A stretch of 64,000 nt of DNA from Cunninghamella blakesleeana (GCA_017871115.1 JAFCIZ010000006.1:1798001-1862000); one strand, 5' to 3'; counted from the stretch's first letter, positions 23,646-38,457 are shown. Numbers and translations: made by a program. The notes: generated by a model from the sequence alone, not told the origin.

Positions 23646-24711
23646 AATAGACACTCATATTAACGAATATAAATATATATATATATATATAATATAAGTA
23701 ATAGCGACTTATATAATTAATATTTAAATAATAATAGTAATAAATCGATTTACCAGGCAACGTCTAATGACTCGTGGACATTTATACCTTCAATTTGGGG
23801 AACAGGGTAGATCAAAAAAAAAAAAAAAAAAAAAAAAGAGCGCAGAGAGAATAGATATATAAGTTTACAAAAGGTAAAATAAAAAGTAATCTCCAGCTTT
23901 AGAAAGAGAAAGAAAAGAAATATTTTTTAATCAAGAGAGGGATAGATTTTCATATAAAACATAAGTAGATCAACTAAAAAAAAGCGGAGTTTGCAGAGTA
24001 AAATTACTTTTTTAATAGAGAAAAAAAAATTAGATTTCTCTTTTTATATATATATCAAATAAACTTTAAGTATTTGGATAAACATATGCACCACTTGTAT
24101 AAATAAATTTACTTTTAAAATTAAATATTAGATTACTTAATCTACTTTTATCCAGGCATTTTGAGAGTTAGTATATATATATATACAATAGATTTTATTG
24201 TCTTTTAATTCATTTATTTTATACTTGATCCCATAGATGGTTTTAAAGGTTATCAAGTAAATGACTCTTGATCAGATGAATCAATGGTAAAAAAAAAAAA
24301 AAAAAAGAACCATAGTGTACATAAATAATATAAATAATGATAATGATAATGGCGTATAATACATAATAAAATTTATAAAAAATCTTATTTTAGAAAACTA
24401 TCAAATGCCATTATTTGTTTCGAAATAAAATATCATGTAAACAAAAGTCTCCTTTTTATTCATTCATTCACCACACTTTAAATCGACAACAAATAGAATC
24501 CACGGTATTACTAGAAAGTAAATGTATTCGGTCTTTTTATTTTAAAAAATCGATAAAAACAATATATATATTAATTATCTATTTATTTTTCTTTCTTTCT
24601 CTCTTTTCATTGTTTTAATATATATATATATATATATATAATCTTTCTTATTTATAATTTTTCTATCCTATTACCATTAATATTATTATTTACAAGTACT
24701 ATAAAAAAAAA
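23646..24711. other. Intergenic region between the transposon and an orphan gene
   Basis: AT-rich, with AT runs (about 23674-23690 and 24618-24640) and poly-A tracts (about 23818-23837). A 67-codon frame at 24415-24618 has no domain and probably represents leader sequence. No supported gene. Confidence 0.55.
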
Positions 24712-25653
24712 ATGGATCGATTGCATTATAATGTTGGCTTTCGTTTATATGTTGGGAATAGCAATTGGATAAACCTTAGTCCTAAAATGACAGCTGATTT
24801 CATTGAAATATGGAAAAAGGGTCAACCTACCAAGTATAAATTAGCTCCTGGTCTTAGTATCGATATTCTACCTAATGATGTTGACTGTAATAGTAAAACC
24901 ACCGATTTGCCTATGTTAATGCGTGCTGATTTATGTTATGATAAAGAAGCTATGTATGAACATACTAATGATGACGATGATAATTTGAACAATAAAGATA
25001 AAGATAATAATTATATAACCCTACTTCAACAGCCTAAAACATTAAATGAACGTAAAGAAATAGTACAACAACGATTATCACTATTTGTCAAAAATATTTT
25101 GGATTCACAGGGAATTATAGATGCTTTCCCTCCTACTTCTTCTTCAGATGATATTTTACCTCCTATATTCAATATTCCAACTCATCGACATCTTGGACTA
25201 ATCCCTGTTATTGCTAAATTGGCTAAAAGGATTACCAACCTTAAAGTAGTTCCTTCTCCATCTACTAATGATTCAACCTTCTCTACTACACTCACTTCCT
25301 TTCCTTCTTCTTCACGTGCATACACTGAATCTGATTCTATCCAATCAGAAAATCACCACCAACCCCATCATCATCATAATAAGAAGGGTATGGATAATGA
25401 CAACAATAAAAATAATAGCAAAAAAGGAAAAGGAAAGACTCATTCTACAAATAATCATAAATTATATAGGAAATCGAAAAATATAAAGAAAAAATTAATT
25501 AATAAAAAAATTCAGCTAGCTTCATCACCCTACTATTTTCGGGCATCCACTTATGCAGTAAGCTCATTGACGACAACTGAAGAAAATAATAATACCCTGA
25601 CAACTTCTCCAACTTCCATTTTTATGGAATCAACTTTGACAACATTATATAAC

Positions 25654-25684
<31 letters not shown>

Positions 25685-26511
25685 GCAATAGTGATGATCA
25701 ATTAAACCAAACTACAACTCCTGATACTACTACTTCTTTTGATTGGTTACCTACTTATTCCAATCCAAACCCACCTTTATCCTATCAAAAAAATGCAGAA
25801 GTACCTTTAATACCTCATAACAACGATAATAACAATGAAGATAATAATAGCGATATATATGAGAGAAAAAGTATTAGCAGTATAACAACACGATCGATTG
25901 ATTCGAAAACAAATGATTTTTTTCAACCTTTGGATATTGGAACGCCAGTATTAAGTAATGATTCTATTATACCTCTTATAAACTACCGTCAAATAAATCA
26001 TCATCATCATCACCATCGTCGAGAAAATGAGATAAAAAATAGTAACAATGATACAAACCATCATCAACACAATGATAACAATAATAATATAGATTCTTTT
26101 TGGTATGACTCAACCAATGAACATCAGCAACAAACAATAGTATCAGCTCAACCTAATTTATTATCTTCGTCCCCACTTCCTCCTATACCTACTCCTTCTT
26201 CTTCTTCTTTTTTATATCCTACTCATCATCAACATCAATATCAACGTATGTCTATGTATCCTTCATCAGAATATTCATTTAATACCTACCCTGATCATGA
26301 GTACCACAACTTACAAACTAATACATCTCATTACAATAATTTAAGCCACTCGCCTACTCTTTGCCATTATCAAGATACTAGTCATTGTGAACAATCTTCT
26401 ATGACTCACCTTTTTCATTCAACTCACAAATTAACGAACGAAGCGAATCATCCTACGGCACGAACAAAATCTTTGCGACGGCCAAGTATTGAATCTGCCG
26501 TTACATTTTAA
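24712..26511 (+). CDS. Orphan low-complexity protein, 599 aa
   Basis: A single exon that I do not recognise. The first 75 residues are normal in composition and look folded (MDRLHYNVGFRLYVGNSNWI, a KKGQPTKYKLAPGLSIDILP segment). A second ordered patch lies near 105-175 (ERKEIVQQRLSLFVKNILDSQGIIDAFPP, then LGLIPVIAKLAKRITNLKVV). The rest is disordered, rich in Asn, His, Ser and Thr, with a poly-Asn run coded by AAT repeats (25651-25690) and a His run (about 25999-26018). The C-terminus ends with RTKSLRRPSIESAVTF, containing an RRPS basophilic-kinase consensus. The long uninterrupted frame and conserved-looking N-terminus argue that it is real; a signalling or transcription-related role would be a guess. 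Confidence 0.7.
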
Positions 26512-27498
26512 TTTTTTTAGTTTATTACTATATATTATTGTTAATGGTGATAAAAATTCAATATCATATATATATATATAATTAGTTAAATCTATTCTTT
26601 TTTTAAATAATAAAAAGTAATAAGTCTGGTTTTAACATATTCTATATTAATACGGAGTCAATAGATCAAGTTTAAACACGCTGGCGATTTTTTTTTTTTT
26701 TTTTTTTTCAAGTTAGCCCTATAAAATCATTTTATTTTTTTATTTTTATTTTTATTACTTCTCACTCTCTTTTACTTTTATTTTTTATATTATTTTTTTA
26801 CAAATTTGTTTACTTTATCCCTTTTAATTAGTTAATAATAGTATAAAGGTGATATATAGGACTGATGTCTTGGTAAATATGCTTTGTATTATTTAATTGT
26901 CATGTTTTCCATTTATATTTTATATTTAAAAAGCTATCTTATAATATAGAGGTATGTACCTATATATATACTTTATTATTACTATTTAAAAAAAATGAAT
27001 GGAAAAAACAGTAATAATAGGATACATAACCAATTTTTAGACTAAAATTAAGGAATAAAGAGTACATGGAATTAATCATACTGAAGATGGCGGTGATGAT
27101 AAACATATATAACAAGCTCTAAATCAACTGCTTATCTTACAGTTAAAAGTTAAAAAAGAAAAAGATTCCTTGTTGTTTTATTAAAATAGAAAAATTAGTA
27201 TTTACTTTGATTAAATCTAGTTAGTTATTTATTTTTCAATATGGAGTGAGAAAAAGAAAAAATTGCAAAATTCATTTTTTATATAAATGTAATTTAAAAC
27301 AAATAGCATTATAATTATTACTATTTCAGTTAGACATTGATTATATAAAATTGATGATATTTTATTAGGCAGTTAATTTATTTAACAATGAAGGAATAAA
27401 AATGAGTTAAAGAATATTATGTAAAAAAAAAAAAAAAAAAAACTATGAATGCTGTATGTATAATTATTATATTATGTATGCTGATCTTATTATTATTA
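26512..27498. other. Intergenic region (convergent 3' ends)
   Basis: About 1 kb of AT-rich sequence with a poly-T run (26691-26708) and a poly-A run (27424-27441). No gene or structured RNA that I can support. Confidence 0.6.
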
Positions 27499-30400
27499 CT
27501 ATTTTAAGTACAGAGAAGTATTGTATTCATTTTCAATTGCATTTGATACTGATTGTTGTATATCATCTAAAATTGAACCCCATTTAAACCCGCCTCTCTT
27601 TTTACCAACATTAATAAGGTGGAGTAATAATAAATGCACTTTTTCTAATTCTTTACAGCGAACCAAGTTTAAAAAATAAGTTTTTACTTTAATCACATCA
27701 TTTTCGTGTGGAACTTCAGTATAGTTTTCTATCCAAGTAGTTATTAATTCCCTAACGTCGTTTATTTCTGATACTCCCATTAACTTAGGTTCTTTTATCT
27801 ATTTATCAAACAAATGCGCACACAAATACATATATATAAGTTAGTCTTCCATATAAATTTACATGTGCTTATATTTATTCATTTTTTGTGGTTAAAATAT
27901 GAACATCTTTACTTTTTTAGAATTTTTTGAAATTACATTAGTTTGATTTGCTGTACTTTCACGGTATTGATTATAGTCACTGAGCAACTCTTGTTGAATA
28001 TCTATTAATAATAATAAAAATTAGAAGTTATACATTATTAGTATCTGGTGTTTTTATTCATATTCTATGTATCATTTAATTTATTTATTTTTACTTTAAA
28101 AATAATTGTAATAATTGTAATAATTAAAAAAAAAAAAAAAAAAGATTCGTACCTTTTGGTAATTCAGACCATACTTCCATATCTATCGGATGCTCCACAT
28201 CTAATTGGTTGGTTCCATATGCACTTTTACCCTGACCATTATTAAGGTGATGATTTGACTCTACCTTATTTTTATCTAAACGAATCACTATATCTTCGTA
28301 TTTTTCTTGATCTGATGATATATACAATTGTGTCAAGGTGTGTGTATTGCTATTCATTTTTCCCTTCTCCTTTCCGTTTTGTTTTTGGATTACTTTGATA
28401 CTACTATTATGATAACGCTGTTTTTGTTGTTGTAGTGGTTTTTTTATTTTCGAAGCATCATTTCTTGTTGAAGTTGAAGATGACTGTTTAGGTATATTAT
28501 CATTTTTTTCTCCCGCTATTATTGCTTTATTTTCTTGTTTTTTTTTCCCCATCTTTTTATAAGCTTCTAAAATTTGACGCTGCATACTTTCTGGTAGTTC
28601 TAAAAGTGCAGAAGGGTCTAATTGTGACCAACTTGGAAGATCTGGAATGGATTGAGACATCAATGTAGGTGGAGAGTGGTGAATTGATGAAGATTCAAAA
28701 TTGCTTTCATTTATATCAATATTATCATCACTATCAATTTCATTCATAGCTATATCAATTATTTGGTTATTATTGGTATTTGACCTTGAATGTTGATGCT
28801 CATATGAAGTTATTGGCTGATTTATCAGTTGCAATTCATTCTTTTCTTTTAACTCTTGACGAATAGTTTGAGGCAATTCCATAAACACATTATAATCTGC
28901 AACCTAAATAATTAAAAAAAGGAAAGGAAAGAAAATTAGCAACTTTTAGCATTATTTTCGTTTTTAATATAAAAAAGTAATATCACAGATAAATAAGATT
29001 TAAATATATTATTTACCATGTTATCTTTCAGTGGTGTATTGTCAACTACTGTACTTTTATTTTTGTTTGGCATTTCAGCTGGTCGGAAAAACAGTTTATT
29101 TTTATCATCTATATAAAATTAATAGTTCATAAACGAATCATATATCTATATGCTTATGTCTATATATGCAATTAAAAAAATTCCACTTACTTATACTGTT
29201 TATATGTTCTTCTTCATCTTCTTCCTCTTCATTATTAAGTTTCTGTATATGTATCCCTATTCCTAAATATAAATGTAAACACGTGTAAAAATAAAGAGCG
29301 ATAAATTAGTTGAATATGAAATACATCAAAATGAAATAGATATTATCGGCGTAGTATTTTGTACCTCTAACATTAATTACAGTAAAGTGTAAAGAATCAA
29401 ACAGATGTGTAACATGATGTGCAATGGTGTCAGCATCATCTATATATTTGTCCAGTAGTATGGATTTAGAATGGCTATCACATTCACCTCTACCGAGATA
29501 TTTTGTTTCTTTGGATGCGTTGGCAGACTTTACTAACACCTATAAAAAAATAAAAAATATATAGGTAAAAAATAAGTAAATCAACATAAATATAATTAGA
29601 TAATTATCAATATATTGATAAATATTCATATTTAGACCTTTATATTTACCTTTAAAGTAATACTCTTCCCTTTTTTATTAATATTTTGTAGACGTTCACT
29701 AACTTCAACAGACAACGATTTAAGGAATTTCTAAATAAAGAGATACATATCAAAATAATAATGATAATATATTAAGTTAGCAACTATAATTTACTTATTT
29801 TCTTTTATTTATTAATTTATTATTTTTTAAAATACATTAATTTGATTTTTGTTTTCAAATCGAATAGCCCACTATCATTAATTAATAAAAATAAAACAAC
29901 ATTAATATTAAATACAAACGTTCATTATTGTTATAATATATGAACACATATCAATATTGATTTACAGTAATTTCAGCACTAACAGATTTTCGTGGTTGAT
30001 TTTTTATTAATTTACGTTCGTCAATGCCCCTAGCGTAATTAAAAAATAATTGACCAGTACGTAAACCAAATTTTGAAGTCAAAGTTGCTAGTGTTATTTT
30101 TTTAAGATCGCCAACAGTATCAACATTCTATAAATATATATATATATTTAGATGCATAGTTTACTGATATATAGTTATATATTTTATTTCCAGCAACCAA
30201 TTTATATCTATTTATTTACCAAATCTTTGAACTTTGATGACATTGCATATCCAACCTATTATTAAGAAAAGGAAAATAATAAATTAGAGAGAAAAAAGAA
30301 AAAAAAAAGCATATAATATACTGCATTCATATTTATATATATAAGAATGTATATTACTCCAGGTAAGTCAGTAACTTTTTGGTTTGATAAAAATTCATCT

Positions 30401-32265
30401 ATTTCCTCCGGCTTGCAATAATATTGCCCGCATGGTTTTGCTTTTTTAGTTGATAATCTAATAATAAAAATAATAAAAATAAACAATCAAACTATTGAAT
30501 TCATTAATCTTATTGTATTTTTTCTACTATTATCATTACCTCGCTAATAATATGTTGGATCCAATTCCAATACTAGTTTCACAGCCTGTTTGTTGACGAA
30601 TATCATTACGTAAAGTAGTAGCTAAAGCTTCAATCTCATCATAACTATCTGCCCATACTTCCACTAAAGCTTCATCTACACTGACAGCTTGAATATCTTT
30701 TGTAAATTTAAATAAAATCTATTTTATAATAAACATAAATATATTTGTATACGTATGTATGTTAATAATTTATATAAAAAAACTATATACATTTGGACAT
30801 TTTCTTACGTTGTAAAACGTTGTTGATGTTGCTTTGTATTTTTCAAAATCATAACTAACATAAAAAGGATTAAAAATAAAGTAATAATAATGATGATAAA
30901 GTTAGAAAATATATATATATAAGTATATTTATATTATTATTACGGTATGATTTTTAAGTTCGGGCACATTTTTTTAGCTTTTCCAAGCCTAATAATAGAA
31001 TTAAAAAATAGTGTATGAGATAAATATATATTATATTTGACTTTTTTTTTAAATAGAAAAAAATAAATTAAATAATAATCCCTTACAACATTCCATTAGA
31101 AACTCCAAAAGAACGAGCTATATAATTACATGATGCTAGCAATATATAAAGTAAAAAAAAATGAATATAAATAATGAGAATATAAACTACACCTATAATT
31201 TTTTATTATATCAAATCAGTTTATATTTCCAAATTACCAATATCGCTAGATGAATTTTCTTTTAATCCCTTCCCATGAGCTACTGCAACCTAGTAATAAT
31301 AATAACAATATAAATCAAGATATCCAATATGAATCTACTTGATCATATATATACGTATCTGCGTGTATGTGCTAGTTGGCTATTATAAATACTTATATTA
31401 CCGGCTGATCTTTTAATTCTGGTCTATCTTTAATCCCAACAGCAGTAAAAAAGCAATCGAAATCAATATGCATAATATAACTTTGGAGATGTTGTTTAGA
31501 GCCATTAGTTAATAATGAATTTGATGAACGATGATGATTATGATGCAATTGTTGTTGTTGCTCAGCCTTTCTAACAATATCTTTAAGTTCTTCCCTCATT
31601 GCAGATAAATAATGTAATCGAGATGATTTATAATAATTTTTAATAAAATCAGGATGAATACTAGTGTGATGGCGATCCCAAGTACTGAGTGGTGAGTTTA
31701 AATTTTTATTTATTGGCGCATTTTCTACTTTTTCGTATTGTTGTTGTTGGTTTATTAAAGACAAAGTGTGTTCATTATTTAAATTAATTGATATGCTATT
31801 ACTATTATTATAATTTGAATTATCTTGATGTAAATTCTCTATATATGCATTGATTTTTTTATTATTACATGAATTAGCTAAATTATTATTATTATCATTA
31901 TTATTGGTTGATACTACTGTCATGCATTGTTTTTGTTTATCTTTATTTTTTGTACAACCATTTTTACTACTACTATTACTATTATCACTAGCATTAATAT
32001 ATGGATTGGATTGAAGATTGATTGAAGATACTGAAGTAATAGAAGTACTGTCTTTGAGTTTTGTCGCGTTGTCATTAAATACAAGTTCTTTTTGTCTACT
32101 TTGATTACGAATAACTCTATATTGATTCCAAGGTAATAATCGACCTGCCCTTTTTGAATCTAAAATCCAATCAGGTGTTACTACTTTGTACGCCCTAAAA
32201 TAAATAAAGAAAATGAAAAATCGAAAGAGTAATAAAGAGTTCAATTAAAAAAACTATATTTATGT

Positions 32266-32311
<46 letters not shown>

Positions 32312-32816
32312 ACATATATCTACCTAAACTCTTCCATTTTTGAATTAGTTAAAGTTGTAGCTATAATATGGGTCACTTTTGATTTTCTCACTTTATAGAA
32401 AATATTAATAAAAATAACAGCAATAAATATAATAATTCATTAGTAAACATTCAAATAAGCACTGTATTTATTTTTATTATTACAATACATACAATAGTGC
32501 TGGTAATCACCACCAAGAGCTACGATCAATTTCCTTAATTCGCTTTGCGGTGGATCTGTATAGCCATTAATATGAATTGAAAGCCCTTTTAATAGAGATG
32601 GTAATTTAGGATCTTCAAAATCTATACTAATAATAATAAAAATGAATTAGTAGATCGTAATAAAGTAGCAATCCATTTGATTGCATAAAATATTTTAAAT
32701 AAATGGAATGGAAATAAATCTTACAGTCCGGCCTCTTGTTCTTTTAATTTAGATTGTTTATTTTGCATATATTTTCTAAATTCACCAAAGTTAATGGCAC
32801 CGTATGGATCACCCAT
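27499..32816 (-). CDS. REV1: DNA repair polymerase REV1 (Y-family deoxycytidyl transferase)
   Basis: Twenty exons joined in phase: 32816..32725, 32626..32493, 32390..32324, 32194..31402, 31289..31238, 31135..31087, 30988..30944, 30854..30809, 30718..30540, 30457..30358, 30255..30220, 30127..29966, 29871..29836, 29730..29650, 29539..29365, 29262..29191, 29108..29017, 28903..28153, 28001..27913 and 27798..27499. They give 1116 residues. REV1 inserts dCMP opposite abasic sites and scaffolds translesion synthesis. A BRCT domain (about 43-122, ending in WILDSKRAGRLLPW) is followed by a Ser/Asn-rich linker. The polymerase core has HIDFDCFF (D342), SVDEALVE (D441, E442), GIGSNILLAR and KPEEIDEFL. 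Three ubiquitin-binding LP motifs lie near 740-756, 832-852 and 979-1000. The C-terminal four-helix domain (about 1025-1116) is the REV7/Y-polymerase docking module. Confidence 0.95.
32269..32309. repeat. AT microsatellite inside REV1 intron 3
   Basis: An uninterrupted TA repeat of about 41 nt fills a third of the intron between exons 3 and 4 of REV1 (32323..32195). It is likely length-polymorphic. Confidence 0.9.
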
Positions 32817-33430
32817 GAGGCTGATCTTTTTTTTATATTTTACTCTAATTTTTTTAAAATAAAAATTAAAAAGAAAAAAGAGTGGTGGAAAAAATATACA
32901 GATGTAAAAATTGATTTAAACCCAGTTTTTTTAAAAAGAACTTTTATAAAATACACTATTTTAAGCATTTATATATTCAACTTTACATTATTTTACTATA
33001 ATCATCAACAGTTTTTACTCTAATTTATATAAAATAAAATGGATAATGTCAATAAATCTTAATAAAAAGAAAAAAAACAAAGATATATTGCGCCCACAGT
33101 ACTATTAAAGATCCAAATAATCACACTTTTTTCCTATCATTTTTTTAAAATAATAGAAGAGTTGAAATTCCTTATTGATCATTATTATAAATAATTATAT
33201 TATTACAGATAATTATGAATGATGCCAATTAAAAAAAATAATAAAGAATTTAAATGCTCATTTTTTTTGACCTGAAAAAAGACCTTAAAATGTACAAAAA
33301 AGGAAACTCGCTTGGCTATTTTTTTAAAACTCCAAGTGATTTTTTTTAAAACTTGAGCCCCCTTTGAATTTTTCTCTTTTCTTTCTTTTCAATTTTTTTA
33401 ATCACCAGATATATATTTTTTTAAGTATAT
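32817..33430. other. Divergent intergenic region (REV1 / STIMATE-like)
   Basis: A 614-nt shared upstream region with T-tracts and several TTTTTT-AAAA switches (for example about 33319-33330). The minus-strand ATG of REV1 and the plus-strand ATG of the membrane protein face away from each other. No gene seen. Confidence 0.55.
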
Positions 33431-34768
33431 ATGACACATTCAGTTTTATTATCTACAAGAGATCCAAAGCCAGATGATGGTATTGATCCCGGAGGATGTA
33501 AATTGATGGATTCCTTTGCTATATTTATACAGTTATGCCTTGCATCTATTGCCTTTTCTACACTTATTTTAAAACGACATCGGGAAAAACCTCAGCGTCC
33601 TTTACGTATATAGTAAATATCATAAATAAGTATATTTTATTAAAATTAAAATATAATAATAAAAAAAAAGACTCGAATAAACTGAGCAAACAGTAACATA
33701 AAATATATAAGCCTTTTCGATATTTCTAAGCAATTAGTAGGATCTATATTTATTCATTCATTAAATGTTATAGCAGCTTACTTTTTTGGTGTTAAAACCG
33801 AAGGCGAACAGTCAAATCCTTGCGTCTGGTAATAATAATATATTTATTAAATCTTATTACTATTATTATTTTAATAAACTAAATAACATATATATATATA
33901 TATATATACTGGTATATATTAGGTACTTTTTAAATATTTTAGTAGACTGTACGCTTGGTGTTGGGATACTATGGCTCGTACTTCAAGGGTTTAAATATTT
34001 AACTATATCTGTATTACAGTGGACTGGATTTCAATCTGGTGTCTATGGTGATCCGCCTTTGAAAGAACAAATAAAACCATGGCTTAAACAATTAACTGTC
34101 TACACACTTAGTTTAATGATCATGAAGGTATTGGTGGTATTGATCTTTCATCTTTGTCCTTGGTTGGAAGATTTTGGCTCTTGGGTATTAGGATGGACTT
34201 CTGGTAATTATAAATTACAAGTAGCCTTTGTTATGCTTGTGTAAGTGATAAAAGAAAACAAAATAAAAAAGGAATGATAAGAAATGAAAGCTAAATATTA
34301 TACATATATATTGTTTTTATTTTTAGATTTCCATTAATTATGAACATTCTTCAGTTCTGGATTATTGATAATATAGTAAAACACAATGATAAAAATCCAA
34401 TTCGATTGCGCCACCCCTATGGAGAAGATGATGATGTAGAAAACTTATTATCAACAATGGATAATGATAACGAGCACCATGACACGCGAGAAGGAAGTTT
34501 AGACGCAGAAAGTATCGCTATTGGAGAAGAATCATTAAGACCAATAAAACAAAATAAATCTAGAGTAGAAGATCAAACACCTTTACTGGATGATATACAG
34601 CGGAGGGAAAACGATTATCATAATGACAAAGGATCAACTGAAAATCTTCATGATATAGACCATCATCAGAATTTTTCACCCATATCAACATCTCATAATA
34701 ACAACAATAATAAAAATAATATTTATGAACTTGGATCAAATGATTTACATTTAGATAGATTAAAATAA
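33431..34768 (+). CDS. STIMATE / YPL162C-family multispanning membrane protein
   Basis: Four exons, 33431..33612, 33712..33828, 33923..34240 and 34327..34768, in phase, 352 residues. The family (animal STIMATE/TMEM110, yeast YPL162C) comprises multi-pass proteins; STIMATE works at ER-plasma membrane junctions in calcium entry, and the yeast member is on the vacuole. Visible hallmarks: a first helix (FAIFIQLCLASIAFSTLILK), the block RIYLFDISKQLVGSIFIHSLN, NPCVWYFLNILVDCTLGV, a long amphipathic segment with QTGxQSGxYGDPP-like spacing (TGFQSGVYGDPPLKEQIKPW), two more helices, and MNILQFWIIDNIVKH. The tail of about 120 residues is acidic and Asn/His-rich, probably cytosolic. The family call is secure; the compartment is not determinable here. 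Confidence 0.88.
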
Positions 34769-34961
34769 TTTTTACTTTATCATTCTATACATTTTATATA
34801 TACATATATATATTGATTCCATATTATCATATTTATTATTTATTAGTGCACGCTCCATACATATTTTTATTTTATTTATTATTCCATTAACTACATCGTT
34901 TTATTTATTTATTTTAGTATATAAATCTTGTACCTTTTTTTAATCATACTGTACATCGCAT

Positions 34962-35008
<47 letters not shown>

Positions 35009-35107
35009 TATACATAGTTAACTGTTAAAACATACCCATTAATTAATAAAAAATAAAAAGATAAAGTAAAATAAAATAAAATACACAAATTTGAATATAT
35101 ACGTATG
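34769..35107. other. Intergenic region with AT microsatellite
   Basis: Convergent 3' flank of two genes, containing a TA run of about 40 nt (34963-35003). No coding region seen. Confidence 0.65.
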
Positions 35108-38100
35108 TTACATGGAATTAATATTATTTTCAGCTTCAAGCACGTTAACTAAAAAGAGATGAGATAAATTGCTCTGGTTTTCATTTTCATTCACTTTTGG
35201 ATAACTTGTTACAAATTGATTATTCATAGCACTCATTCTTGTTGATGGACCGTCAAAATAAATCATCACTAGTGTATTTAATAATTCTGCTTGTTTATTT
35301 TCCAAAGACCCACTTTGTAATTCAGCAAAAGTCAACCAACATTCACTAAGCTCGGTAAAAAACTGACTCCTTTCTTCACCAATTTCGCTTCCCATGATTT
35401 GATAGGCTTGATTGGCAACTTTGATTCCATCTTCTAATCCTCTTTCTTGATATGATATACTGCAAGCTTTTTTATATGCTTCCTTATTAAGAATCTATAT
35501 ATTATAACAATAAAATAAAAATAATAACTGTATGAATAAACTATACATATTTATATGTTTTGAATTATATTAAAGGTTCACCTTAATAATAATCTTCCCT
35601 AACTTTATAGCAATATGATTGAAGCCAATATTATTCAAGCCATTGTATTTAGTAATTAAAATATCATTGAGTAATAAGTGTGTACGCCATGAATCATTTA
35701 ACTGTTTAAAAATAATTATCTGTTCCAATGCATCAGAATGTTTATTTAGGTTGAATAATGATAACGCATTTGTAATAATTTGACCCATTGATATATATTG
35801 CAAATAAAGTTCATATAGCTGACAAAGGTTATCATTATCCCTAATGATTTCTCGTATTTTTGCTAACATTATTGATGATAATTTAATATCTATGCTCTCT
35901 GTATCGTTTTTATCATTGGTGTTTATATCATCAGCATCGATACTATTAGTAGTTGTATTCTAAAAATAATAATATATAATAAAAATAATAAGTATTTCGC
36001 TTTTTTTTTTTCAAATTTAAATACAATCCTTAAAATATAATCAGTAATATCTATATGCTTACTTTGACATGCTCATCAACTAGTTTAATATATGTTGCCA
36101 AAGTATTAACATCACCTGCAACTGCTAAAAACATATCAAATCTATATTTTTAAATAATAATAATAATAATAAAAACAATAACGTTAGGAAGATATAAATA
36201 AAATAAATTACCAGCATACATGTATAAATAAGTTTATATTTAAATTTATATATTTACCTTTCCAAAAATTTATTATTACTGCTTGTATAGTCACGAGTCG
36301 CTATAATCATATCTACAGCAATATCCATAGCGATTGAATCAAATGCTGTAACATCCATAGATTGATCATCAATTGATAGACTTTCATTAGAAGACTTTGT
36401 GTTATCATCATTGCCACCATCATAAGAATCGTCGTTATCCAAATCGTTAGATAATGAGTACTGTTCATGTTGGTTATACGTAACTACATTTTCTTGCACT
36501 GGTTCATCAAAAACGCTGTCGCTGATCGCTTCATAAGAATAATTCTTGGACGATTTGTTATATTCTTCCTCACCTAAACTTTGTTCAGAAACGCTGGCAT
36601 CACCCCATCCCCCATAATTATTTGCTGAAACTGTTGAAAGATAAGTTGAATCATTCACTGCTGTATCCTCATTGGTATTATTATTATAATTTTGGATTTC
36701 TTTTAAGAATATATCATTATCATGCTGTATAATATTCTATTTTTTTAATAAAAAAAAGTAATAAAAAAAGAAATTAATATAAACACTTCAATTATATATA
36801 TATATATATATATATATTATTAATACTAAAATTATAATTATTATTTTATTACCTTTAATTCATCTGGTATATATTTATCTAGTTCTTCTCTAGTTAAACA
36901 TGGTATGGATCGGTCAACATATAATAATGCAAATGGATTTCTTTCTTCATTCCAAACATCCTCTTCTTGTACACGTCGAACTTCCGCATCACAAAACCAA
37001 TACCAACCTCCATCTTCCACCTCAATATCTGCTAATAAATTTTTTTCGTTGGGTTCTACAAAAATATAGGCCCAATAATGGCCAGTGCCACTAAGCCCAT
37101 CCGTATATAAAACTGCACGTAAGTCATATGGTTTCTCTTGTAAACATGTATCATTAAAGATATCTTGTAGTTGCTGCTTCCTTTCAATTTCTATTTGCTT
37201 TAATTCTAAAATAAGAATAATAATAGACACAATTTCGTATACATACATATATATATATGTTAGTTTACATGAAAATAAATAAATAATATTATAAATATAT
37301 ATAAAAACTATAATACCTGTTTGCTTTTTTTCAATATTATTCTGAACTTGCTGTAAAACATTTTGTAAAGATTTTAAAGATTTAAAATAATCATTATTTT
37401 CTGGAATATCTTCTGCCGCTTTAATTTTATTATTAAAATAGGTAATGGTTGTGTCTAAAAGTTGATGTTTATTTAGATCATAATCACTATGTTGAATTTT
37501 TTGCAATTCATATTGTGTTCGCCTAATTTCTTTTCTAAGTTCATCAGCCTGTTGATATTTTTGTAATGATATCGATTTATTTGTATTAAGATACCGATCT
37601 AAATAGATTGTTTTTTCTACCGTATATGTTTTTTTGTTGGCTGCATTTTTAATTGTTTTAAAATCGCGTCTATCCTCTAATGTCATAAACAGCAATGGCG
37701 GAACTTGAGTGAAGGTAGTAAATTTATAAGGCAATACTTCATTTTCATCAGAGGCATTACTGATTATCTCATCATCAGGGTGAATTGTTGTTGAATCATC
37801 TTGAAAACTTTCATATATAAGAGGATCCAGACAGTCATAGAATGTTTTTGTTGTAGCATCAATACTTAAATTTAAATAATAAACTTCTTCTATATCAACT
37901 TCGTCACCACTACAAACTTCAGCTTGGAGTTGAAATAAACTAATAGAAATAAAAGAATGAAAAATAAGAAGAGTAAAAATCATAAGTATTTTTCATTTAT
38001 TTATACATATTGTATTTAATTTCAATAAACTTTGGTGACAAACTTACTCATGAAACGATAATAGCCCTTTTAACTCTTCATTATTTTTCATAAATTCATT

Positions 38101-38421
38101 GGTTTGATCGACTGATATTAGTCCACGGAAAAACAAATCCAAAAACTCTATAAAATTTAAACAACGATATGCATTAAGTAATGTATTCAATTTTTATCTT
38201 TTTTTTAACGGTCGTTATTTTTATAAGTATGACTTAAAATTACCATCGATGTTTTTATCATCCATTTTCCAATTGCTTGAAGATATTGCTGCGTTTGAAT
38301 TAAAAACTCGAATAAAATGTGATATGGATCCATACATTCTTTTACTATAGCTAAGAAATGTAAACAACTTTTGTAATTCTGCCAAGGCTAAAAATGGGTA
38401 GATAATTAAAACACAATAATG

Positions 38422-38457
<36 letters not shown>

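Noticed and set aside
24415..24618. 67-codon frame upstream of the 599-aa orphan
   Set aside because: Probably leader sequence; ends in an AT microsatellite and cannot be joined in phase to the next gene with good sites.
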